DNA from: Polytrichum commune
Lineage: Eukaryota > Streptophyta > Polytrichopsida > Polytrichales > Polytrichaceae
Reading direction: 5' to 3'
Length of the DNA: 64,000 nucleotides
Assembly: GCA_950295325.1 (NCBI GenBank)
Contig: OX485808.1
Span: forward strand, 30,090,527 to 30,154,526
Shown: one piece after another, positions 54,271-64,000 of the stretch
Position numbering within the stretch: the stretch's first letter is position 1
How the letters are laid out: each line of letters starts with the position of its first letter
Program-made: the position numbers and the translations under genes
The notes under the pieces: generated by a model
Databases searched by the model: none
Seen by the model: only the letters and a program-made list of their open reading frames with translations
Told to the model about the DNA's origin: nothing

Positions 54271-56305
54271 TTTTCACTTTAGACCAATCGATATAAGGAG
54301 ATCCCCACCAATGAAAAGGCTCGTTCCTTGAAGCTCTCAACAATAATGGTCTCCCCTCTACATCATAATCATAATAATAATAATAATAATAATAATAATA
54401 GTATTAACTCCAATCTCTTTTATGGAGGTCAGAGTAAATAAAATGTATGTTCATAAAGCATCCGTGGTCACGTCCTAAAGGACAATGGCTTTGGGTGCAG
54501 ATTTGTTTCACCCTTTGCATAGAGTAGATATTATATTAATAACCAATAATTGTTAATAATGATCAATAGTTTGATAATGTTGTGGGTGAATATTTGTCCA
54601 AGGGCATTTTGATGTTGAGGAGTAGGATGTAAAGTGTATTTTGGGAGAAGATAGACACGAAGGCATTGGCTTCATATTGGTTGGGAGTAAGTGTTTTGTG
54701 CCTTATATATGATCCAAGTTAAATACTTGGGAACTTGTCTGAGTGGACATGGAAGTGACTTGGTATTGGTAAATGTGAATGTATATACGAAATGTGTGTC
54801 AACCAGTGGCCTATACTCGAGCAATTGCTAGTTGAGCTAAAAATGGTTTGTTCCATGACCAATCTTTTACTCATGTGTTGTTTTGCAATGGGATGTGGGG
54901 ATTTGGTAGCGAGATCCACATTACTTATTTGCTAAGTTGGAGGATACGAATTATGGTGTTTAAGTCATGGATGGTTTGGTCTATGGTGGCTTGTGGAGGT
55001 TTGCCATGGTTTGTCTATTTTCTAGTCTTCTTTTGTGGGCTAGTATGGAGTGTGCGTATTTTGTAGCTATTGTGTTGATTTATTTAAAATACCATAAAGG
55101 TTAATTTATTATATTCAAATCACAATATATTAACAACTTAGTTGGTGAAAACATACATTCTCACTAGAAAGCTATAGCATCCAAATACCACGTGACATTA
55201 AATACCATAAAAAGTTGAGTCAATCCACGTTTATATGCTCAAAGAAGAGGTAGGACAACTTGTACCTCCTCTCATAGAGACGGGATTATTGAGTATGAGT
55301 GTACGCCTCATTTATCCAACACAAAAACTTGACTCCATATAGGCTCATTACCAATTCATCTCAAATGACGTCGAGTACAATAATCCATGGTATTTGAAGC
55401 TAATTCCGGTGTCAAATGAACTAACAAAAGTAACCTCTAGGTTGCATACATATTATTTCATAGTTGTTGCATATATAAGTTCATCCCTCTCGATTCTCAA
55501 GTTGGACTTACCCCTACATAGTCATGGTTAACTCACCTCAAGTGGATTCCATTACCTTATGTTGGGATCCTTGAAGCCAAATTTCATAACATGAAACAAT
55601 GACTTGGGAATACTCCCTCTCCATTCAAATGTGGGTTACATGTGCGGTTACTTTCTAACCCAACATGTAAGTGTTAACCTTGGAGATGGTACTTGCAAGC
55701 ATTGTGAATTAAGATCTCGACATTTGACTACCCATGAGAAGAGCCAGAAGTCGGGCTATAAATATATGGTATTTTTGTTCACGTAAAGACCCATGCCAAA
55801 ATCCCCTTTGTAATTTGAGATAACCTTCTTTTGCGGAATGCACCCCGCCATACTTGGAAGCAGTATGTATGTTTGGCAAATCTCATTTGACGTTCCACTT
55901 TAAATTCAAAGTGTCACGCAATGTTTTCAAAAGCAAAAAAATGAATGTCAATTGACATCTACATTTCCTTCTCAAATGTCACCTCAATGTCACATGCCTA
56001 ATAGTATGCACCATTTCAATTTCTAAAGTGTCAATTGATGTGTGGTTTTTCTTCTTCACAAGCCACACTACATGTCAAAATCTAAATTGTGCATGTCAAT
56101 TGACGTGCAGTTTATTTTTGTGTGAGTTTTTGCGTATCAAATGTCAAAAACTTGCGAATTTTTTGTAAAAAATACACACTGCTTGGATGTAACGTCTCAG
56201 TAGTGTAGTAAGTCGAGTCTTGAAGTATTCCATAGTGTCTTTCGGAGCAGGGTAGGAACTCCAAGAATAGTGCTAGAAGGCGGTGAACATGGTGGGTTTA
56301 GGGTT
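54271..56305. other. AT-rich spacer with an AAT microsatellite
   Basis: An (AAT)n run lies at about 54364-54400, followed by AT-rich sequence. Open frames are short. The phrase TCAATTGACATC recurs a few times near 55950-56100. No gene was recognised. Confidence 0.4.
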
Positions 56306-56709
56306 TACTACACTAAATATGATATTTAGTGTCATATGGTATTCAATGTCAGCATGGCAACTTTTTGGATGATACTTCTTATGAACATGTGAACGAATAT
56401 TGTCATGGATGATGGACGAGTTCATCTATTGGCCAAACCCCGACCTTCTCTTGTCAGCAAAGTTGTGATGAAATATTGTCACGATGGATGATTGAAATTT
56501 GGATGAAAAACCACTTGGTAAGTGACGGTAATTGCAACACTGTAAGTCTATAATCCCCCAATTTTATTTTTATTTTTTAAATACAAAGAACGACAAATAA
56601 TGGTGGGTTAACATTTAGTGTTGGTGACACTACAATGCCGCGGTTTACAATTAGTATTGAGCAAGACGATTACAATTGGTGGACACTAAATATGGTAATT
56701 AGTGTAGTA
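56306..56709. mobile_element. CACTA-like MITE (404 bp)
   Basis: TACTACACTAAATATGATATTTAGTGTC at the left, given here only as its TACTACACTAA start, is matched by an inverted TACTACACTAATTACCATA at the right. TTTAGTGT/ACACTAAA motifs recur inside (about 56616 and 56683). Its length and termini resemble the MITE at 37176-37578 although the interior differs. No coding capacity. Confidence 0.55.
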
Positions 56710-59700
56710 GCGAAGGCCGGTGACAGCAGTAGCGGACTTCATTTACCCGAACGGTCTGATAAGTACGATCGATCTACCGAAGGGTAGATAAAAGATTCTC
56801 TAACATTTCTTTATTGATTGTACACCCCTCCCATTATGTTAACTGTCATTTAGAGTTCATGATGTATTTTAAACAAAACAAAACAAAAAAAAACAATTTT
56901 CCTTGGTGTCCATTTGTATATTGTGTCTAGCCACCACCGACTCAAATATAAGTGTCCAATAAAGGTATGTATTGACTAAAAGTAACGTTATACATAAAAG
57001 AAACGTTAGGCTTGTTCCGTGTTCGTACATTCAAGGGTTTTAAACATGTGCAAGTCGTACATAGTATTGGGTTGGGTTTGAGTACGCCTGCCTCAACCCT
57101 TACATGTCTAAGGGGGGCTCAATTATAATGCCTTAGATGAAATTTCTACAAGTTTTCAGCGAGTTTTAATGTTATAGGTTTGTAAAATTTTAATAAGTAT
57201 ATGTGAAGGAGAGAAATTGAGTATAATCATATGTGATATTAATGATCAATACACCAAGTCTTTATCTGCATCTTATTCACTTAGGTTGTGCGTTTGAACT
57301 CGAACATCAAGGTATTCAACCTTTAATCAGTCATTGATCCTTTTTAGATATGGTCCGTTATTACACAAGTATTTATATATGTAGGTCAAATGTATGTCTA
57401 TAATGCACAAGGTGGCCCAAACATAGGCATGGCTAGGGCATGGCTAGACGCCTTGCTATTTGAATTGGGTCCCCACGTACATTACTTCAGATGAAAACAA
57501 AGCTAACAATTATGTTGCTTGTTTACTTACTTCAAAAACTAATATGAATCCAAAATTAGCATTGGAAACCCCAAATTACTCTAAGGGAACCTACATGGAC
57601 TATGTTTTTACTAGATCCCCTTTACCTCTGTAAATTTGGTAGGTCCCAAACCAAATAGCAAGACATCTAGCCAAGGTTTAAAGCCCAAGTTACCATGCTA
57701 GAACCAGTTACCTTAAACACTAGACTCCAAATTCTCACGTTCGTTTATCAAGACCCATTTTTAACTCATCGATCCTTGCGACAACATTCAATGAGTAGCA
57801 TGTGAAACTTCTGTGCTAATTTTCCACTCACACTAATAGGATCATTTAGAGTAGTGGCAATGCCCTCTAAATCACGTAGAAGCACTCGTGATAACTTATC
57901 GGACCCTTTGAGCACTTGTTATACTAATTTCTTGTATGCTTTATATATGTATATTTATACAATTGATATAAATTTGTGTTCTCTTTTTTGGTGGGGTGAC
58001 CTAATGTGGTTACTAATGTATATCTATATAAAATGCACCTAATGTATATCTATATATCTATATCTATGTCTATATCTATATCTATTTATCTCTCTCTATA
58101 TATCTATATATCTCTATCTTTATCTCTCTCTCTATATATATATCTATATATATATAATTCTTTCGCTTCTTTCTTCTTCTTCTTCGTTACGTTTCTCTAC
58201 CAAGGAGTTATGGGTATAGGTCCTTAGAATAGTACATACAATTATATATATTTTGAAGTATTGGACAAAAACAAATGTCAAAATTGGGTGTCTCACAACA
58301 TCAGGTGCTTCTACTGCAATATCAACTCATAATGTTTTCCCATCATAAGGTGTCTAGTATGGACTTGGTAACCAACGAGGGCCAATATTTACATGGACTA
58401 AATTAAACCATTTAATTGAATTATTGTTGTCAATGTTAACATTACCAATAATCCATGCCAATTTTCCAAAAAATGTATTTAAGATGTTGAATCTTCAAAT
58501 TACAATGAAGGTGTGCGATACCAGTAACCTATCTTTTAGTGTGTTTCTTTGATTTTCTTCTAATTATCATTATTGTTTTAAAAAATTTACATAGCCATGA
58601 CATGCTTGGAGATTATCAACTCCTCCCGCCACAATTCTTATATGGAAAGTTTTGCATCAAGTATTGTAGCTCTCTAGCAGCTTGGGCACCTTTCTACTTC
58701 ATAATTAATAAAAGTGTGAAAGTAAGTCAGGCAACCCATAAAACAATATTCTAAAATTGGGTAGATTCAAAAAGTAATTTCTAGTAAGTTAGATATTCAG
58801 CGAAGTCATTTCTATAATTCATGGATGGGTTTCCTAATGTCATATGTGGCAACTACGATCAATCTAGACACTTCCCTTAACCAACATTCCTTACTCTAAA
58901 GTTTGCCTTTTACTTGTATGTCAGGGTTTTGCTTGGCAACATATTTTGCTTTTAGGCACTCTTTTACTTGTATGCCAGGGTTTCTATTGTAATTTTAGGC
59001 ACTCTTTAAAAAGAAATTGGACAGACAATGAAATTAATTTCCTAGAAAATTCAGGCATCTTCAAAATTAATATTTTTCTACCCAAGCTACTAGAGAGCTA
59101 CGATATCACAAACTAGTATCACCTACTACTCAGAGCTACACTATGTTGTGACTCTCACAACAGAGCCTACAATAAGAATGGAGAGTTCCATGTTTTAATT
59201 ACCCAAAATTAATACTACAAACATTTTACTTATTTACAAGGTTTATTCTTGATATATCTAAACAAAATCATGTTTTGGTAGGGAGTTTTCTTCCACTTTG
59301 CACATTTGATAATGTGTTGAGGAGTATTCAAGTTCTTGGACCCCCTGGTTTTTGATGAAATGAAGAGAAGGTGTTTGACTTTAGCCATGAAACTACTAGG
59401 AAACAAATGATCTTCATGGCAAAGTTTTAAAGGCACCTAAACTATCAGTTTTAGAAGTTTGACAAGGACATGACTACTTTGGTGTTGAACTTACTCTAAG
59501 TAAAAAAACTCTCAAAAGCACGGAAAACTCTTCAAACAAATCATCCAAACTAATTGTACAAACTTCTTTTTTGTTATTTTGATTTATTATAGTTGAGTTA
59601 TCAATTGTGAAGAAATGTCACACATAGTCAATAGTGTATTCTCAAACTTTAGAGATTAATCTCCAACCCATAACACATTTTTCAATCATTGATTCCTTCT

Positions 59701-60479
59701 TACTTAACCCCTAAGCATCTATGAGGCCATGTCCAAGCCTCTCCATATACAAAAATGTGTATTTGAACTTGGGGGGGGGGGGGGGGTATTCACCTACTAA
59801 AATGGATTGTAAGGCATGGTAATTTTGAAATATGGTAAAATTTTGTGACTATGAGCACTCTATGGGTAATTCCAAATTTCTTGAATGATTGAGTTAATGA
59901 TACCCTATACTACTCATATGGGTAAAAAAAATATTTTAAATATAGAATCCATAATATCATGAATTCTAGAAAGCGTATTATAGTTTATAAACTCCATTCA
60001 TCGGGTGGAAACTTCTACAAAGACAAAGAATAATGAAATCTTGATATACAAACAGTTGGGGTGATGATTTTATGACTGACTTCAATTATCCCTCAATTCT
60101 TCATGTAAATTCAACAATTATACATCCATTCTTTGTTACTAAAATGCAAGGTATGTGAATAGTCATATCTACTCTCCTTATTTCCATGGTATTTTATATG
60201 TACCACTTACGTAATTTTATGATGTTATGTCAAATACTACATTACATACATAAATGTTTCACACACTAACATCACTATTTTACATATATTAATATGCAAG
60301 ATCCTATATTTTATCCCGTGTAGTTCCTAGTTTTTTTTTTGCTAGTGTCCCCCCCCATTGGTTGAACTACATGCTTTCATTACTTGGTTGATCATGTCCA
60401 AAGCAATGCTATCTAAAAGTTACGCATTCTTTTGATAGTTTCACATTGATATAAAATTTGGAATTAGTTATAATTTGGG
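56710..60479. other. AT-rich spacer with TATC/TA microsatellites
   Basis: A (TATC)n/(TA)n/(TC)n microsatellite covers about 58018-58160, and a G-run of about 16 lies at 59771-59786. ORFs are short and low-complexity. No gene or transposon terminus was recognised. Confidence 0.4.
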
Positions 60480-61150
60480 TTAAAAGACACAACCCTTTTT
60501 ACCAATGTCGAGTTCGTATCATTCGGGTATCTAAGGTAGACATGCCTAATTTAATTACTTATGCTAATCAAACACTTGTATTTCAGTAGTACATGGTTTG
60601 GTGTGATTTTGTGAACATATACCAAAAAGACGCATGTTTAAAGGGGACCGGAATCGGTGTTCAAAATATGATATCCATTCTAGGCTCCAAAACTAAACAT
60701 AATTTTGGGGAAGGGGATACATATGATCATTTAGGAGCCATTTAGCAAGTGCAAAAATCCTCACTTTGATAATAAATAAGATATTCACATGAGCTCCAAA
60801 TATTACGAGGAAAGTGGTCCATGGCCTTGATTTAGACTTGCTAAACCATCTCATAGGTACTAACCGCGTGCTTCATATCCTAGGAGAAGTGGGCTAGACT
60901 GATTTATCCCAATCAGTGTGTGTTACTATTCGGAGTCATGCATTGCTATAACCATTTAACGAGAATGTAGCATTTTACCAAGCAAAGTCATTTATATAGC
61001 CTAGAATATCCAATTGAACTTTCGTTAAGGAACATTGAACTCCCGAGTAAGATGTTATTGCACCGTGTAACTCCGAGTAGTGACATGCACTAATTGGGAT
61101 AATCAAGTGTGGGTGGAAAAAAAGTAAGCATTTAAAGCCCACCTATCTTA
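60480..61150 (+). repeat. Dispersed noncoding repeat Z, copy d (interrupted by a MITE)
   Basis: It aligns with 39110-39650 on both sides of the MITE at about 60900-61115: GGGCTAGAC before it and GGAAAAAAAGTAAGCATTTAA after it. The first part also matches 5420-5575. Confidence 0.65.
60905..61110 (+). mobile_element. Long-TIR MITE, short copy
   Basis: TTATCCCAATCAGTGTGTGT, followed by TACTATTCGGAGTCATGCA, is mirrored by TGTAACTCCGAGTAGTGACA and CACTAATTGGGATAA at the right, arms of about 55 bp. The core matches 21536-21715 and 62851-63065. The uninterrupted host sequence survives at about 39571. Confidence 0.75.
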
Positions 61151-61189
61151 ATTAGTGTGACACTTAAGTCCCTCCCCACTCAACTAATA

Positions 61190-62300
61190 ACCTAAGTCAT
61201 GTCGATGATCATTACTAAGTAGCTGACTACGTGGCCACTCCCCATTCGCCGTTGGGCGCAAGCAACAACAAAGATCCTGGAAAGTAACGAATGAACTACA
61301 TGTCCCCCACCCCGCTGACGTCACCCGGCGCCCAGCGCCCCCTTCCTCCCACCTTCCTTCCCGACGTACCACTTGACCTCCCCGTGCCCGGGTCGCGCCG
61401 CCCGACCCGCTCCTCTGCGTCCCCGTCGTTCCCACCCGGCCCGTCCCTGGCCTCCTTCCTCGGGGAAGCACAAGCACAGCAGCTTCCATAGCCCCTGCCC
61501 CGTCCCTGGCCTCCTTCCTTCACAACACCCACACAGGAGGGAAGCACAAGCACAGCAGCCTCCATAGCCGCCGTCGCCTCTCAACTTGGAGCCCTCTCGC
61601 AGAACACCATTTCTCTCTCTCTCTAGTGCTCGTGTGTACGCCATTTGCAGTGGAGCCCAGTTGAATCACATCTTGTTCCCACCTCCCCCGCATCAACGTT
61701 TCAAGCTTTTCGGGCTGGAATTTGGTGTTTTGTGCAGGTTGGGGCGCTGCTTGGAAGGGGAGGGAAGTGGAGGGGAGGGATATGTTGCGGTGGCGATGTC
61801 GTGGTGAGTGATCGAAAATGGGAGCATTTGGGAGTGGCGGTGAGTGATCCCACCCTTGGAGACAGAAAGAATGTTTGCAGATTTGAACGTGTGGAAGGTT
61901 TGGGATGTGTTGATGGTTGTCTGTGGAGTTTGGAATGTTGTTGGCTAGAGTTGGAGTTGCGATCAGTTGAGGGTTTAGCTTTAAAATTTAATTTCAGATT
62001 TGGGTGTGTGGGATCCGCGGCCTTTTGGGCTGATTCTTTGTTGTTGAGATGGGGAGGACATCCTCTGGGCTGGTCTTCAGCTTGCTCTGTTTTGCTCTGT
62101 TTTGTTTTGTTGTGTTTTGTTTCATGGTAGTTTAGCGAAGGTGTCTTCGTTTCCGGTACTTTGTTGCATTTCTGGGTGTCCAAAGGGTTCCATCTGGAGT
62201 CTACAGTAGTTATGTGATGTGTGAGTGGTTGTTGTTGTTGTTGATGGGATCTTGGTAATGTGTTGTTGATGTTGTGCTGATGGTTAACAACTTTTCCAAA
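61190..62300 (+). other. GC-rich island, possible promoter/first exon
   Basis: An abrupt GC-rich, CpG-containing block (about 61300-61600) in otherwise AT-rich DNA is followed by a CT-rich run (about 61610-61625), a T/G-rich transcribed-looking stretch and many overlapping open frames on both strands, none with a recognised domain. GTTGTT repeats lie near 62230. This pattern suits a plant gene 5' end with an untranslated first exon, but the coding exons would lie elsewhere and none is visible downstream. An LTR interior, as in the solo LTRs, is the alternative. Confidence 0.3.
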
Positions 62301-62465
62301 CAGCCTGAGGATATGAAACACATAATTTGTATAAAATGGTTAGCAAATGCTAATGGAGGCCAGTCACTTTCCTCGTAGGTTTTGGAGTTCTTATGAATAT
62401 CTTATCCATTACGGAAGTGAAGATTCTTGTACGCATTAAATGGCCATATGGGATGTCTGACATTT

Positions 62466-63170
62466 ATTCAACCTAGAATCTTCTTTTAATTCATTCTTCA
62501 TGAATGTTTCAATTGGTTTCATGTATGTGACGAATGGGCTTAATTTCATACATAGTCAACTTTGATTTCTTTTGCTGAAAAGACCATCGAAATTTCTCAA
62601 ACCCTATCGATGACATCCAAAGGCTCAAAAAATGGGACCTCTTACACGTATACGGGTCAAGGGAAGTGGGCTTACTTCAATTACGTATCTTAATCGAACA
62701 TTCAATCAAACTTTTCCTTGGGAAAATGGTGTCACTTGCCATTCAGAACTACTCAATGCTCTAAATTGTTACAAAGAGTGGAAGGTTTCCGCAAGTTAAG
62801 TCGTTAATGTTTTTACATTGTGCAAACACCTTACTTGAGCTTTGCTACATAGATTATCCCCAATCAGTGCATGCGACTATTCGAAATTACGTAGTGCAAT
62901 TACATCCTACTCGGGAGAATGCTTTTTACTACAAAAGGTTCAATACAATAAGTTGTTCAAACATTATAGAACATAAATGACTTTGCTCAGTAGAATATTG
63001 CAACCTCATTAAATAATTATAGCATTACGTAACTTCGCTTATTAACACACAGTAATTGTGATGAACCAGTGTGGTAATAAAGAATTGCATTTTGAACATT
63101 TTTTTATAGCCTTGCATGACTCTGAATAGTATGGTACATTAAAAAATACATAAACGGTGCAGGGACCACT
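62466..63170 (+). repeat. Dispersed repeat Z, copy e, joined to a long-TIR MITE
   Basis: The left part (62466-62700) matches 5220-5460. The right part (62740-63160) matches the MITE at 21425-21812, including ACTCAATGCTCTAA, GAGCTTTGCTACATAGATTATC and CCTTGCATGACTCTGAATAGTA. Confidence 0.65.
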
Positions 63171-64000
63171 AAGTCGCGTTTGTTCCATGTCCTAAGTGAA
63201 GGAACGTGATCTTCTTCCACAGTGGCTTGGTGGGTTTGAGTGGGCAAGGTAGCAGGGGCGCTTGCTTGGCCCTACTTCGTCGGCGCTCGTGTCCCTAAAA
63301 TTTTCCTAACAGGGGGAGGTTATAGATTCTATAAGCACCGAATTTCGACACACTCCAAGCGGGTCCTGCCACTCTTGTGTTATCCTGGTGTTGCACTACT
63401 TATTGTCTACCTTGTGAGCTTGCTTTCCGGTGCTATTAAGCTTAATAAGTACCGACAATTTCATCGTGCGTTGGGAGAAGGTGTCAAGGGTTGTTAAAAT
63501 TATGTGGCGGACGAGGGTCCATCCAAGCACATTGTCTACCAAGGAGGCCCTCGGCCCAAGTCACGGGCCTCACGATGAATAATAAAATCCCCACAAAAAA
63601 TGGTGGCCTATGAATGACAAACTTCAAAACTTCAAAACATTAATCACTTTGATTCCAAAATCAACAAGGCGAACTCTCATGGTTGTCAGATTGAATTTGG
63701 CCAGATTTAGTTATTAACATATACAGAAGCATATTGGTGATATAAAGAAACCCATTCAAGATCAAGTCCATCTTATGGCAACAAAATAAACAATTTGGCC
63801 AGTTGTTGTACAAGAATGTTCTACTAGGTGTAAGGCAGAAATACAAAGAACGGTGGAATTAAACTGATTTGGCCAGAAAGTGTGGCTTGGAATTTGTGCA
63901 AGATTTCTTCAATGATGGAGTAGAGGAAATGACGAGGAATCCAAGTTGTTCGTAATTTTATTCCCTTTAAATAATTAGTTAGATTTTTTCAAAGAGGCAA
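63171..64000. other. Spacer at the right edge of the window
   Basis: A frame at 63240-63497 begins at GTG and has a hydrophobic stretch (LLCYPGVALLIVYLVSLL), but without homology or splice context it cannot be called a gene. Nothing else was recognised. Confidence 0.35.

Noticed and set aside
61701-62321. Minus-strand frame of 206 codons in the GC-rich island
   Set aside because: Low-complexity Gln/Asn/His/Ser composition from the GTT/TTG-rich opposite strand, with an equally long competing frame on the plus strand; no motif supports either.
63240-63497. 85-codon frame with a hydrophobic stretch
   Set aside because: Starts at GTG, has no recognisable domain or splice context, and is of a length expected by chance.

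Overview
The window looks like repeat-rich nuclear DNA of a green plant or a close algal relative (streptophyte). The evidence is a Ty3/Gypsy chromovirus with a C-terminal chromodomain, whose primer-binding site starts TGGTATCAGAGC, the complement of plant-type initiator Met tRNA. There are also solo LTRs, CACTA-like MITEs, a pogo/Tigger-type transposase and AT-rich spacers full of microsatellites. I cannot name the species. No complete host gene is evident: the window opens with the 3' end of an unidentified coding region (2-298), and a GC-rich island at 61.2-62.3 kb could be a promoter or first exon.

The dominant component is one family of very large non-LTR retrotransposons, present as five insertions or fragments (A-E). 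E (40521-54256) is essentially full length, about 13.7 kb, bounded by a 14-bp target-site duplication. In order it has 5' UTR monomers, an ORF1 with RRM-like segments and a coiled coil, a long His/Pro/Lys-rich minisatellite holding repeated copies of a leader peptide, and then ORF2. ORF2 reads leader - 2A-like peptide (DIELNPGP) - AP endonuclease - reverse transcriptase - RNase H - CCHC finger - an RHN/RPD/E/K..KY domain that matches the restriction-like endonuclease of R2-type elements. Two endonuclease types plus RNase H in one protein is the hallmark of the Dualen/RandI group described from green algae. D (24956-29810, minus strand) is a 5'-truncated copy open apart from one stop codon. A, B and C are decayed copies, A and B/C being divergent from D/E. 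E itself carries several stops and frameshifts and is probably dead.

Layout: 1-904 gene end and spacer; 905-2707 solo LTR; 2713-5575 spacer and a dispersed repeat; 5576-7690 LINE fragments A and B; 7986-9976 a second solo LTR carrying a 192-bp tandem array; 10060-21105 LINE copy C split by an intact Gypsy element (12963-20370); 21.4-24.7 kb MITE and degenerate tandem repeats; 24752-31164 a third LTR copy (minus strand) split by LINE D; 31.2-34.2 kb spacer with a foldback; 34229-36959 Tigger-like transposase gene followed by a TA-flanked DNA element with another MITE inside it; 38-40.5 kb spacer; 40521-54256 LINE E; 54.3-64 kb spacer with MITEs, dispersed repeats, microsatellites and the GC-rich island.

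The nesting gives relative ages. LINE copy C predates the Gypsy insertion, whose LTRs differ by one base in a G-run. The third solo LTR predates LINE D. The dispersed repeat at 60.5 kb predates its MITE. The retrotransposons are self-contained replication units and no host pathway can be reconstructed.
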